From assembly GCA_002418705.1 (NCBI GenBank), contig DIEQ01000010.1, positions 40,854 through 82,888 of the forward strand: DNA of 42,035 bases, read 5' to 3'. Origin of the DNA: Mageeibacillus sp. UBA5770 (GTDB lineage: Bacteria; Bacillota_A; Clostridia; Saccharofermentanales; Saccharofermentanaceae). Of the stretch, positions 35,003-42,035 are shown piece by piece. A model generated the notes under the pieces. It did no database searches, was not told the origin of the DNA, and saw only the letters and a program-made list of their open reading frames with translations. How positions within the stretch are numbered: position 1 is the first letter of the stretch; the number at the start of each line of letters is the position of its first letter. The position numbers and the translations under genes were made by a program.

Positions 35003-35033
35003 GGCCGACTTAAGAAATTTCTTAAGCCGGCTC
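35003..35033 (-). other. Long palindrome between binding-protein and ATPase genes
   Basis: CTTAAGAAATTTCTTAAG is a perfect 18-base palindrome, extended by GCCG/CGGC after one mismatch. No T-run follows. Probably an mRNA stabiliser or attenuator that favours the binding protein over MmsAB. Confidence 0.65.
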
Positions 35034-35065
35034 TCACAAATTACATCATTCTACGAATGAGCAGA

Positions 35066-36220
35066 TCAGTTGAGTCCCGTAAATTTACTTGCGTCATAAT
35101 AACCGGAATCAATCAAAGCTGCCTTTACATTGTCTTTTGTTACTACAACAACGCTGGTCTGCTTGGAAGGAACATCAACTGTTCCGTTGTTGTAAGCGGC
35201 GTCTGTCTCAGGTGTTTTGCCATCAAGGATGGAAACAGCCATGGTAACGGCGTCAGATGCAAGAGTACGGGTATCTTTGAAAACCGTCATGCTCTGTTTC
35301 CCGTCGATAACATACTGTACAGAAGAAATTTCAGCATCCTGTCCGGTAATGAGATAGCTTGATACGTCAGGATCAGCTGCAAATACATCGGCGATGGAAC
35401 GGGCTGTTCCGTCGTTCGGAGCAAGGATGAAGCAATCGCCCTTATCGGCAGCAGCAGCTGCTGTCAGGTTGGATTCAGCCTTGGATTTGGCAACGCTCAT
35501 GTCCCAGTCTGTTGTGATCTGTCCGATAATGGTTGCGATCTGCTCGCGGGTCAGTTCTTTTGTATCCTGTACGGCAACGGCTTCTGCGGAATTCTTGATT
35601 ACGAATGTGCCGTCGGCAATTTTAGGCTGGAGAACTTCCCATGCGCCCTGGAAGAAAAGGAAAGCGTTGTTGTCTGTAGCTGCACCGGCATACAGGTAAA
35701 GTGAATTTCCTGTGCCCTTTGCGCTGTCAACAAGGTATTTGCCCATTTCAGCACCGACTGTAACGCTGTCGAAAGTTACATAGAAATCAACAGCATCTGT
35801 GCCTGTGATGAGACGGTCGTAGCAAATTACTTTAACGCCTGCATCTTTAGCTGCTTCAACGGTTGCGGCTGCAGCGGAGGCATCGTTTGCGCAGATGATG
35901 AGGACTTTGATACCCTTTGTGATAAGTGTCTCAACATTTTTCTTTTCTGTGTCAGAAGAACCCTGGCTGAACATAACCTGGTTTGAGAAACCGGCGTCAG
36001 TAAGAATTGCTTCAAACTTTTCCTGATCCTGTATCCAGCGGGGCTCGTCTTTTGTCGGAAGAACTACACCGACCTGAATGCTTCCGTCTGCTGCAGCAGC
36101 TGTTGTTGCAGCGGCTGATGCGTCGGCGGCTTTTGTTGTTGTGGTTGCGGTTGACTGGCAGCCGACAAGAAGTGTTACCGCCATTGTTACTGTCAGGATG
36201 AGTGAAATAAGTTTCTTCAT
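35066..36220 (-). CDS. chvE: Sugar-binding lipoprotein of the MmsAB transporter, ChvE-like
   Basis: A 384-residue lipoprotein with signal peptide and lipobox LVGC (cleavage before the Cys at about 20), followed by a Thr/Ala-rich linker. The mature part begins IQVGVVLPTKDEPRWIQDQ, the pattern of ChvE/XylF-type proteins, with ICYDRLITG, VTFDSVTVGAEMGKYL and LITGQDAE, all characteristic of the pentose/glucose branch. The ATG at 36220 lies five bases past AGGAGG; the frame extends 16 codons upstream without support. It is the first gene of the transporter operon, with a terminator and a promoter region behind it. Confidence 0.93.
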   Translation of the reverse strand: MKKLISLILTVTMAVTLLVGCQSTATTTTKAADASAAATTAAAADGSIQVGVVLPTKDEPRWIQDQEKFEAILTDAGFSNQVMFSQGSSDTEKKNVETLITKGIKVLIICANDASAAAATVEAAKDAGVKVICYDRLITGTDAVDFYVTFDSVTVGAEMGKYLVDSAKGTGNSLYLYAGAATDNNAFLFFQGAWEVLQPKIADGTFVIKNSAEAVAVQDTKELTREQIATIIGQITTDWDMSVAKSKAESNLTAAAAADKGDCFILAPNDGTARSIADVFAADPDVSSYLITGQDAEISSVQYVIDGKQSMTVFKDTRTLASDAVTMAVSILDGKTPETDAAYNNGTVDVPSKQTSVVVVTKDNVKAALIDSGYYDASKFTGLN

Positions 36221-36272
36221 AAAATCCTCCTGTGTGTTTGTGGGTTGGTAGTGATGATAAAGTACCACAACC

Positions 36273-36281
36273 TGTATAGCA
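36273..36281 (-). promoter_or_regulatory. Extended -10 promoter for the chvE-mmsAB operon
   Basis: TGCTATACA on the minus strand (TATACA at 36273-36278), with a poor -35, as expected for a promoter needing an activator. Two 12-base direct repeats lie upstream. Confidence 0.5.
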
Positions 36282-36295
36282 GTTTTTTATGTATG

Positions 36296-36347
36296 ACTGT
36301 ACTTTTTGGGCGAGTCGCACAAATAGATGCGGGATACAGGACTTTTT
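36296..36347 (-). repeat. Direct repeats AAAAAGTACAGT / AAAAAGTCCTGT upstream of chvE
   Basis: Copies at 36296-36307 and 36336-36347 match in 10 of 12 bases and are exactly 40 bases apart, one ending at the -35 position. This layout suits an AraC-type activator such as the YesN-like protein encoded upstream. Inference. Confidence 0.5.
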
Positions 36348-36354
36348 TGGCACG

Positions 36355-36388
36355 AAAAAATGCGGTCTCTTTTCAGAAGCCGCATTTT
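36355..36388 (-). terminator. Terminator after the sensor operon
   Basis: AAAATGCGG / CCGCATTTT arms with six T on the minus strand. It separates the sensor genes from chvE-mmsAB. Confidence 0.85.
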
Positions 36389-36417
36389 AATTCATCATGA
36401 TGAGAAATATCGTATTT

Positions 36418-37458
36418 CTACTGTTTCACATTCAGGTAAACATCTTCACGCAAATGAAAACCGCCGTCGATAATTACCTCGTCTATGTTATCCCTTGTCA
36501 CCGCTACCGGTTCGAGTCCGTAATACGGGACATCTCCGGTTCCATCGTAGATGGTGTCGGAGATATTAAGGGATTCCCCTTTGGCGAGACGCACGGCATA
36601 TAATGCAGCCGCCCGGGCCAATTCATCCACCGATTTGTACACCGTCATCGCCTGCGTGCCCTCAACGATCCTCTGGCAGGCGGCCAGATCAGCATCCTGT
36701 CCGACAAGAATTACTTTATCTGCGATCCGGTTCTCGGCAAGGGCACGGAATGCCTGGCTGGCAAGGTCGTCGTTGCCGCACATAACGGCATGCACGTCCG
36801 GCGTCACTTCAAGACCCTCATTGACACTTGAGAAAGCAAGGTCCGAGAGCCAGCCTTCACAGTAGCTTGTGTATACAACCTTCAGACTGCTTTTTTCTAT
36901 AGCCTCAAGGAAGCCCTTTTCCACCATCAGTACATTGTTGTCGCTCGTCGGTCCGTTGACCGCGAATACGTTGCCTCCGTCGGGAAGCGCGTCGACTATT
37001 GCCTGTCCCATCAGCCGCCCTACCTCTTCGTTATCAAACGAGATATACAGGTCAACGCCGGCATTTCGAATCAGGCGGTCGTATGCAATTACCTTGATTC
37101 CCGAATTGCGGGCTTTGGCAACAACCGGCTGCAGTTTACTGCCGTCAACGGCGATGATTACGATCACATCAACATCTTTTTTGATGAAATACTCAATCTG
37201 GGAAATCTGTTCATCCACGCTGCCGTTGGCATTCTGTACATTCACCTTGACGCCGGAGTCAGCAGCCGTCGTGACAAATACGTCCCTGTCGCGGATCCAC
37301 CTCTCCACAACAAAATTGTCAAAAGTGATTCCTATCTGAATAGGGGGATCAGTCTGCACCGCTGTCGGAGCGGAATTACCCTGCGTATCTGTGCAGCCGG
37401 CCAAAAGCGACGATCCATATACCAGCAGAAGAAGCAATGCGGCCTTTACTTTATTCAT
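36418..37458 (-). CDS. Sugar-binding lipoprotein of the sensor operon, XylF/ChvE-like
   Basis: A 346-residue lipoprotein with signal peptide and lipobox LAGC (Cys at 22). The mature protein has the XylF pattern: IGITFDNFVVERWIRDRDVF, VIAYDRLIRNAGVDLYISFD, VGRLMGQAIV, and VGQDADLAACQRIVEGTQAMTVYK. It is a paralogue of the chvE product further downstream. The ATG overlaps the response regulator stop (ATGA) and is eight bases past AGGGAG. Position in the signalling operon and not in the transporter operon suggests a sensory partner of the kinase, but it could also feed MmsAB. Confidence 0.92.
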   Translation of the reverse strand: MNKVKAALLLLLVYGSSLLAGCTDTQGNSAPTAVQTDPPIQIGITFDNFVVERWIRDRDVFVTTAADSGVKVNVQNANGSVDEQISQIEYFIKKDVDVIVIIAVDGSKLQPVVAKARNSGIKVIAYDRLIRNAGVDLYISFDNEEVGRLMGQAIVDALPDGGNVFAVNGPTSDNNVLMVEKGFLEAIEKSSLKVVYTSYCEGWLSDLAFSSVNEGLEVTPDVHAVMCGNDDLASQAFRALAENRIADKVILVGQDADLAACQRIVEGTQAMTVYKSVDELARAAALYAVRLAKGESLNISDTIYDGTGDVPYYGLEPVAVTRDNIDEVIIDGGFHLREDVYLNVKQ

Positions 37459-39050
37459 CTCAGATTCTCCCTGAACTCTGTCGGCGTCACGCCAAACTGC
37501 TTCTTGAAAATACGGCTGAAATAATTGGGGTCAAAGTATCCCGATTCGATACAGATTTCCTTGATGCTCAGCTCATGATTCTGCAGTAGCAGCCGGGCAG
37601 CATTCATTCGAATTGTCGTCAGGTACTCCACAAAGTTCTTGCCCGTCTTATCCTTGAAAAGCTTGCTGAAATAATAAGGGCTTATATTAACGGCACGCGC
37701 AACATCGTCGAGGGAAAAGTTCTTATTGTAGTTGGTGTTCATGTATTCTTTCGCCTTCTCAATGATGCCGCTGTGCTGGTCCTTGTGCGCGGGATTGATG
37801 TTGCTGCAGACACGCTCGATTTTGTACATGAACCATGTCCGCAAAAGATCGTAATTCTCCATGGATAGAACTTCGCTCAGGTATTCCTTGCGATAGTGGA
37901 AATAATACGTCATCCCGCCGCTGTCGAAGGCCATCTTCTCTGCTGCCAGAACAAACTCCATGACCTTCAGCTTAATTTCCATCTGACAGTCCGGATAATT
38001 TGCCACCATCCAGTCAAAAAAGTTCTTGGCCTCCTCTTTCGCGCTTCTTTCGTCACCCTGTCGGATGAAGTCAAACAAGGCGCGTTCCATCTCGATCGGA
38101 TAACTTTCTTCATATTCAAAATTCAGCGACAGGTCATCGAAATGGCTGACCGTACGGTCGCCGTAGCGAAGCGCCCTCGTTGCTTCCTTATAGGATTCAC
38201 CTGCCCTTTTGAGCGGTTTGACGGAGCCGATCCCGACGCGAAAACGCAGATTGACGATGGTCTTTAACTTGCGGATCATGTGAAGGGACTTTTCAATCAT
38301 CGCCGAGCGATCCTCAACATCGGAGGATTTTTCGCTGCGCGGAATGCAGACAATCAGCTTGTTGGACATCATAGCACCGGGTATGCAGGCAAAGAAATCC
38401 TTGATCGTCTCCCGGAAGACATCATAATAATTATGCGTCTTGACACCGGCACCGACCGGATTTGTAAGGTGCCCGTCAACGACTTCATCTCCCCACTCGA
38501 CAACCATCATCTGTGCGTACGCCTCATCTATTTCGAGCAGGTTCTTATATTTTTCGGCCTGTTCCGTAAAATCATCTTCGAGAATAAGCGAGTAGATGAA
38601 TCCGTTTTCAATAATCGGGATGACAGCCTCCATTTTTTCGAGAATACGAAGGCTGTCACTTGTTTTCAGGCGGTTTGAATCCACGATCTTCATCGCCTTC
38701 ATCAGGACATCGACGATCACTTTATGGTTGACCGGCTTGGTCAGATATTCAAGCACTCCGATATTAATCGCTTCTTTTGCAAATGCGAATTTGTCATAGG
38801 CCGTCACGACAATAAAAATAGTAAAGTCATTCTTCTTACGGATTTCCTGCATGGCAGCAATACCGTTAATGCCGGGCATCTGCATATCCATAAATGCAAT
38901 GTCAGGGCGGAAGCGCTCGGAAATTTCAATTACAGCCCGACCGCTTTTCGCGCATTCGATCTCACATTCACCGGGGAAGTTCTTGGTGATCAGTGATTTT
39001 AGAGACTCGAGCATAATGCCTTCATCGTCTGCCAGCAGAATTCTATACAC
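37455..39050 (-). CDS. YesN-type response regulator with AraC DNA-binding domain
   Basis: A 531-residue regulator. An N-terminal receiver domain (YRILLADDEGIMLESL) has the phospho-acceptor D55 in FMDMQMPG and K104 area in YLTKPVN. A long middle region follows, and the C-terminal two helix-turn-helix AraC domain is clear (NFSLDDVARAVNISPYYFSKLFK and GYFDPNYFSRIFKKQFGVTPTEFR, each stretch split by a few residues). The start is GTG at 39050, seven bases past GGGGGAG; the frame reaches 40 codons further, inside the kinase gene. It overlaps the kinase gene by eight bases. It should activate the sugar transport operon. Confidence 0.93.
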   Translation of the reverse strand: MYRILLADDEGIMLESLKSLITKNFPGECEIECAKSGRAVIEISERFRPDIAFMDMQMPGINGIAAMQEIRKKNDFTIFIVVTAYDKFAFAKEAINIGVLEYLTKPVNHKVIVDVLMKAMKIVDSNRLKTSDSLRILEKMEAVIPIIENGFIYSLILEDDFTEQAEKYKNLLEIDEAYAQMMVVEWGDEVVDGHLTNPVGAGVKTHNYYDVFRETIKDFFACIPGAMMSNKLIVCIPRSEKSSDVEDRSAMIEKSLHMIRKLKTIVNLRFRVGIGSVKPLKRAGESYKEATRALRYGDRTVSHFDDLSLNFEYEESYPIEMERALFDFIRQGDERSAKEEAKNFFDWMVANYPDCQMEIKLKVMEFVLAAEKMAFDSGGMTYYFHYRKEYLSEVLSMENYDLLRTWFMYKIERVCSNINPAHKDQHSGIIEKAKEYMNTNYNKNFSLDDVARAVNISPYYFSKLFKDKTGKNFVEYLTTIRMNAARLLLQNHELSIKEICIESGYFDPNYFSRIFKKQFGVTPTEFRENLR

Positions 39051-40599
39051 GTTCAATCTCCCCCTTTTGCAGTGCTGCCGAAGCCGTACGCTCCGGTTCA
39101 AAGTCCATCGGAATCCTAATGCGCACTTCAGTACCCTTGTCCGGGCCGCCGCTTCGGATCTCAAACACATCTACTCTATCATAATATAGCCGCAGCCTGC
39201 TAATGACATTCGTCATGCCGATCCCCATCGATTCGGCACCATTCTCTTTAACAGATGCGGTGCACTGCATGATTTCCTCTATTTTCTCGGGTGTCATGCC
39301 GCGGCCGTTATCCTGTATGCGAATAAGAACCGTGTCATCTTCCCGGCACACCGTGAGTGTGATTTTGCAGGGCCGCTCCAGGTCGCGGAACCCGTGCTTG
39401 ACTGCATTCTCGACAATCGGCTGTAATACCATACCGGGAATCATGGCCGACAGAAGTTTCTTATCAATCTTTTTCTTGTAAATAATCTCATCAGAAAAAC
39501 GCACATTCAGGATATATATATAGTTCTCCACGACCTGTATTTCATCTTCGATCGTCGAGAGCTCCTTGTCCTTTTTGATGTTATAACGGAAAAAATCCGC
39601 CATTTTCTCAACAAACAGGCAGGTTCTTTCAGCTCCTTCCATCATGGCCAGCTGAGCTCCGGCATTAAGTGAATTGAAAAGAAAGTGCGGGTTGATCTGG
39701 GCCTGGAGATACCGGAGCTGCGCATCCTTTAAGTGCGTTTCCATCAGGAGCTCATTCTCCTTCATGATTCGCTCCATCTCCATACTGTCCTTAATCTGCT
39801 GGACATTATCGCGGATACTCTGAAGCATATCCTCAAAAGCATGTGTGACGACACCAATTTCATCGTTCGGTGTCGGGCCGATTACCTTTGCATCGAGATT
39901 TCCGGCAGCCACCTCATCGGCTGTCTGCGCGAGGCGGACCAGCGGACGGATAACGCTTCCCGTCCATGCGACAATGATAAAAATATTAATCGCGGCAATC
40001 GTAAGAAGGACAGCTGCGCTGGAAATTTCCAGGAACTGAAGGGACGACAACAGGACATGATAGTTCTCCGAGTTAATCTGAAACTGCAGATTATTGAGGG
40101 TATAGATATAGTCATTGATGTACGCGAAGCTTTCCTCGGCCTCGGCATATCCCCTCTTATACTTTTCAACATTCTGGCCGCGCTTATCCTGAATCGTCGC
40201 ATCCGCCACGGAGAGGTATGTGTCCGACATGGCACGGATATTTCTTTCCAGAAGCAGCATCTCATTATTGGTTACCGTATCTGTCAGCTGATCCGTAAGG
40301 GTAACATAGTCCTGCTCTGACCGATAGTAATCATTGAGTGCATCCGTGCTCTTGGTGCTCAGGTACTCATAGAGATTCTCCTGCACGGCCTCAAGTGAGT
40401 CGGAAAGTTCATTGAGGCTGATATTGCTTACATACAACTGGTCTATCTTGTTGACCGTCCTGTTCACCTGATTGTACAGGACCAGGTGAATTGAAAATAC
40501 CATGACGGATGTTATTACATACACAAGAATCAGCTTCACACGGATTGAGACGGGTTTGGGGTGCGCCTTCCTGCGCCGGGCGTTATTCTCCATCGTCAT
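39043..40599 (-). CDS. YesM/LytS-type sensor histidine kinase
   Basis: A 518-residue kinase with two membrane helices (about 20-42 and 190-212) flanking an extracytoplasmic helical sensor region, then HAMP (about 213-265), a coiled coil, and the His_kinase motif INPHFLFNSLN (H305). The N box QPIVENAVKHG, the DNGRGM G1 box and GIGMTNV are intact. The extracytoplasmic part is probably a four-helix bundle, not a periplasmic sugar fold; ligand sensing may come from the neighbouring binding proteins. It overlaps both neighbours (ATGA with the anchored binding protein, eight bases with the regulator). Confidence 0.94.
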   Translation of the reverse strand: MTMENNARRRKAHPKPVSIRVKLILVYVITSVMVFSIHLVLYNQVNRTVNKIDQLYVSNISLNELSDSLEAVQENLYEYLSTKSTDALNDYYRSEQDYVTLTDQLTDTVTNNEMLLLERNIRAMSDTYLSVADATIQDKRGQNVEKYKRGYAEAEESFAYINDYIYTLNNLQFQINSENYHVLLSSLQFLEISSAAVLLTIAAINIFIIVAWTGSVIRPLVRLAQTADEVAAGNLDAKVIGPTPNDEIGVVTHAFEDMLQSIRDNVQQIKDSMEMERIMKENELLMETHLKDAQLRYLQAQINPHFLFNSLNAGAQLAMMEGAERTCLFVEKMADFFRYNIKKDKELSTIEDEIQVVENYIYILNVRFSDEIIYKKKIDKKLLSAMIPGMVLQPIVENAVKHGFRDLERPCKITLTVCREDDTVLIRIQDNGRGMTPEKIEEIMQCTASVKENGAESMGIGMTNVISRLRLYYDRVDVFEIRSGGPDKGTEVRIRIPMDFEPERTASAALQKGEIERV

Positions 40600-41633
40600 G
40601 ACACCCCCTGTTCCTGATCCAGCTGCTGGTCTGCAGCGAACGCATTCACGGAAGACTGATCGATTACAGCCAGATCAACACTGAAAAAATCGTTCACAAG
40701 CCCCATTGATTTGTATTCGGTCAGTGCATCGACGGAGTATTGGCCTATTTGGCCTGCATCCAGGGCAAGTGTCGAAAAAATGTTGCCCATACGTATCGCC
40801 TGAAGAATCGTATCCGAAAAGTGATATCCGATAATCTGAACTTTTCCGACCAGGTTGAAGTCAACCACGGCCTGATACACGCATGCCGTATTGACAGAAT
40901 TCAGGCAGACAACCAGGTCGGGGTCCTCGTCAGCATTTACAAAATATTCGCGGATTGTATTTTCTGCATCGAATGCGCTGACCGGGTCAATGGGTACCGC
41001 TGTGACCTGCACATCCCCGCCGGCTTCGCTCTTGGCGACCATCTCTTTGATCTGCGTATATACAGAGTAGTCTCCTGACTCTTCGGCAGGCCCGTCAACC
41101 AGAACAACGATATTTTTGGTGTCTTCCTTCATTGCACTGATAACCTGCTCGCCGTACTCCTGTCCGAGATCATAGTTGTTGATCCCGACAAAACTCTTTC
41201 TTTTGCTAAGCACCTCATCTGATACAACCGTGATGACGGGAATCCCAAGATCCGTCGCTTCATCTATGAGTGTGACAACCTCCGCGTCGCCGTTCGGTTC
41301 AATGACGATCCCGTCAACCTTTGCATCAATGGCTATGCGAAGCTTATCCTCAAGCGAATAGCTCACGGAAAGATTCTCTCCAAGAATTTCTACATATGCG
41401 TCCTGCTCGACAGCTGCCTCCTTCATGCCGGTGTACACCGACTGCCAGAAAGGTGCCGCACTGTTCTCTGTCAGGACAATATAATAAAGTGAATATGCAC
41501 TGGCCGGACCGGCTGACAGGCCGGCCTCCCTTATTACACGGTTATATGTGATTACGCCCGCCACAGTAATGGCCGCAAGAATCATGACCATGCCTATAAT
41601 CATTGCTTTATATTGGACTAAATTCTTCAGCAA
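40596..41633 (-). CDS. Membrane-anchored periplasmic-binding-protein-like sensor (RbsB/XylFII type)
   Basis: A 345-residue protein with an uncleaved-looking N-terminal membrane helix (AMIIGMVMILAAITVAGVITY, one residue shy of the ends) and a type 1 periplasmic sugar-binding fold (YYIVLTENSAAPFWQSVYTGM, IDAKVDGIVIEP, VSDEVLSKRKSFVGINNYDLG, YHFSDTILQAIRMG). No lipobox Cys. The start is a TTG at 41633, five bases past GGAGG; the frame continues 21 codons into the leader. It is the first gene of the sensor operon and coupled to the kinase by ATGA. By analogy with XylFII-LytS-YesN systems it presents the sugar to the kinase. Confidence 0.9.
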   Translation of the reverse strand: MLKNLVQYKAMIIGMVMILAAITVAGVITYNRVIREAGLSAGPASAYSLYYIVLTENSAAPFWQSVYTGMKEAAVEQDAYVEILGENLSVSYSLEDKLRIAIDAKVDGIVIEPNGDAEVVTLIDEATDLGIPVITVVSDEVLSKRKSFVGINNYDLGQEYGEQVISAMKEDTKNIVVLVDGPAEESGDYSVYTQIKEMVAKSEAGGDVQVTAVPIDPVSAFDAENTIREYFVNADEDPDLVVCLNSVNTACVYQAVVDFNLVGKVQIIGYHFSDTILQAIRMGNIFSTLALDAGQIGQYSVDALTEYKSMGLVNDFFSVDLAVIDQSSVNAFAADQQLDQEQGVS

Positions 41634-41705
41634 AAAAACCTCCGACCCTCCCCGGGTACCGCCGTAATAACCCAAGTCCGCCGAAATCCGGCGCATACAA
41701 GGGTC

Positions 41706-41714
41706 ATTATATCA
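41706..41714 (-). promoter_or_regulatory. Extended -10 promoter of the sensor operon
   Basis: TGATATAAT on the minus strand (TATAAT at 41706-41711). A perfect 12-base palindrome ATTGCCGGCAAT (41714-41725) lies immediately upstream, within the spacer, and may be an operator. Confidence 0.6.
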
Positions 41715-41725
41715 TTGCCGGCAAT
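41714..41725. promoter_or_regulatory. Palindrome ATTGCCGGCAAT in the sensor promoter
   Basis: A perfect 12-base inverted repeat between the -10 and the -35 position; a regulator bound here would block transcription. Inference. Confidence 0.5.
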
Positions 41726-41817
41726 TTTTAAAACGGGGAAAATTCAAAGATGTATTTACAGCAATATGGCCATCTTCAGACCTGTTGTAAATTACTATAT
41801 AAATTTTTATCTGCTCC

Positions 41818-41857
41818 AAAAAAAATCCTCCGTGCAGTACTTCGCTGCACGGAGGAT
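41818..41857 (-). terminator. Strong terminator after the Pro/Thr-rich gene
   Basis: Thirteen-base perfect arms ATCCTCCGTGCAG / CTGCACGGAGGAT with a seven-base loop, followed by eight T on the minus strand. Confidence 0.93.
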
Positions 41858-41880
41858 AAAAAGCGAGGGGATAAATCTGA

Positions 41881-42035
41881 TCAGCCTGCCGGAGTCTCAG
41901 TGGGCTCGGGAGAAGGCAGAACCGGAGTTGGAGCGGGAGTTGGTGTCGGGGTCGGTGCGGCTGTGGGTGTCGGGGTCGGTGCCTTAGTTGGTGTCGGTGT
42001 CGGAGGCGTGCCGGTCGGTGTCGGAGGTGTTCCGG
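41881..42035 (-). CDS. C-terminus of a Pro/Thr-rich, probably extracellular protein (partial)
   Basis: An open minus-strand frame enters from the right edge and stops with TGA at 41881-41883, giving 50 residues made mostly of Thr-Pro pairs (TPTPTPAPTP, APTPTPTA) and ending ETPAG. Such tails are typical linkers or wall-spanning segments of secreted or lipoprotein-anchored proteins; no sortase motif follows. The terminator 24 bases downstream supports the frame as a real gene end. The main domain lies outside the window, so function cannot be given. Confidence 0.75.
   Translation of the reverse strand, partial: GTPPTPTGTPPTPTPTKAPTPTPTAAPTPTPTPAPTPVLPSPEPTETPAG
41942..41982. repeat. Short 24-base-period repeat inside the Pro/Thr coding tail
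   Basis: GGTGTCGGGGTCGGTGC occurs exactly at 41942-41958 and 41966-41982. It encodes TP-rich units, and such DNA commonly changes length by slippage. Confidence 0.7.

Noticed and set aside
41890..42035. G/T-rich repeat considered as a non-coding satellite or G-quadruplex element
   Set aside because: The other strand is an open frame of Thr-Pro units ending at a stop followed by a strong terminator, so a coding explanation is sufficient.
1..42035. CRISPR arrays, tRNA or rRNA genes, insertion sequences and prophage genes
   Set aside because: No regularly spaced repeats, tRNA-like cloverleaf, transposase, integrase or phage structural motif was seen on either strand.

Overview
The window looks like a chromosomal segment of a Gram-positive anaerobe of the class Clostridia, possibly Lachnospiraceae. 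This rests on low-to-middle GC content, lipoprotein-type ABC binding proteins, LytS/YesM-YesN two-component pairs, strong AGGAGG ribosome sites and extended -10 promoters. The species cannot be fixed from the sequence. Nearly every gene is on the minus strand; the one clear exception is a LacI-type regulator at 29862-32027. Two genes are cut by the window edges: an M20-type amidohydrolase on the left, and the Pro/Thr-rich tail of a surface-type protein on the right.

Reading in the direction of transcription (right to left). The right edge (41.9-32.2 kb) holds a sugar-sensing and uptake block: a membrane-anchored binding protein, a YesM/LytS-type histidine kinase, a YesN-type response regulator and a lipoprotein binding protein, all translationally coupled. 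A terminator and then a three-gene MmsAB/ChvE-type monosaccharide ABC transporter follow. From 32.0 to 23.9 kb the DNA is visibly more AT-rich. This part carries the LacI-type regulator, which is fused to a solute-binding domain, and divergently a glycerophosphodiester phosphodiesterase with an Fbp-type ABC transporter, then an MgtC-like membrane protein. Two related 43-base terminator-like hairpins stand at its two ends.

From 23.9 to 15.2 kb come serC-serA (serine biosynthesis), then an operon of two tandem RMND1/DUF155-family proteins with a Pit phosphate transporter and a DUF47 PhoU-like protein, then a large c-di-GMP signalling protein (LytS-type 5TM, two PAS, GGDEF, HD-GYP). From 15.2 to 8.7 kb lies a glycan-use cluster: GH127 beta-L-arabinofuranosidase-like enzyme, MFS transporter, GH2 enzyme, then a GNAT acetyltransferase and a DUF434 protein. 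From 8.6 to 1.3 kb are a ZIP metal transporter, a CoA-binding protein, a nitroreductase, a small alarmone synthetase coupled to an APH-like kinase, two overlapping M42 aminopeptidases and a xylulokinase-like FGGY kinase. The M20-type amidohydrolase ends the window.

Functionally the window combines pentose or arabinoside scavenging (GH127, GH2, MFS, MmsAB-ChvE, FGGY kinase, sugar-sensing two-component system), phosphate or glycerophosphodiester handling (Pit/DUF47, GDPD-ABC) and stress signalling (RelQ, c-di-GMP). No tRNA, rRNA, CRISPR array or insertion sequence was recognised, and no gene-free stretch exceeds 300 bases. Several start sites were moved from the longest open frame to the start preceded by a good ribosome site; the reasons are given entry by entry.
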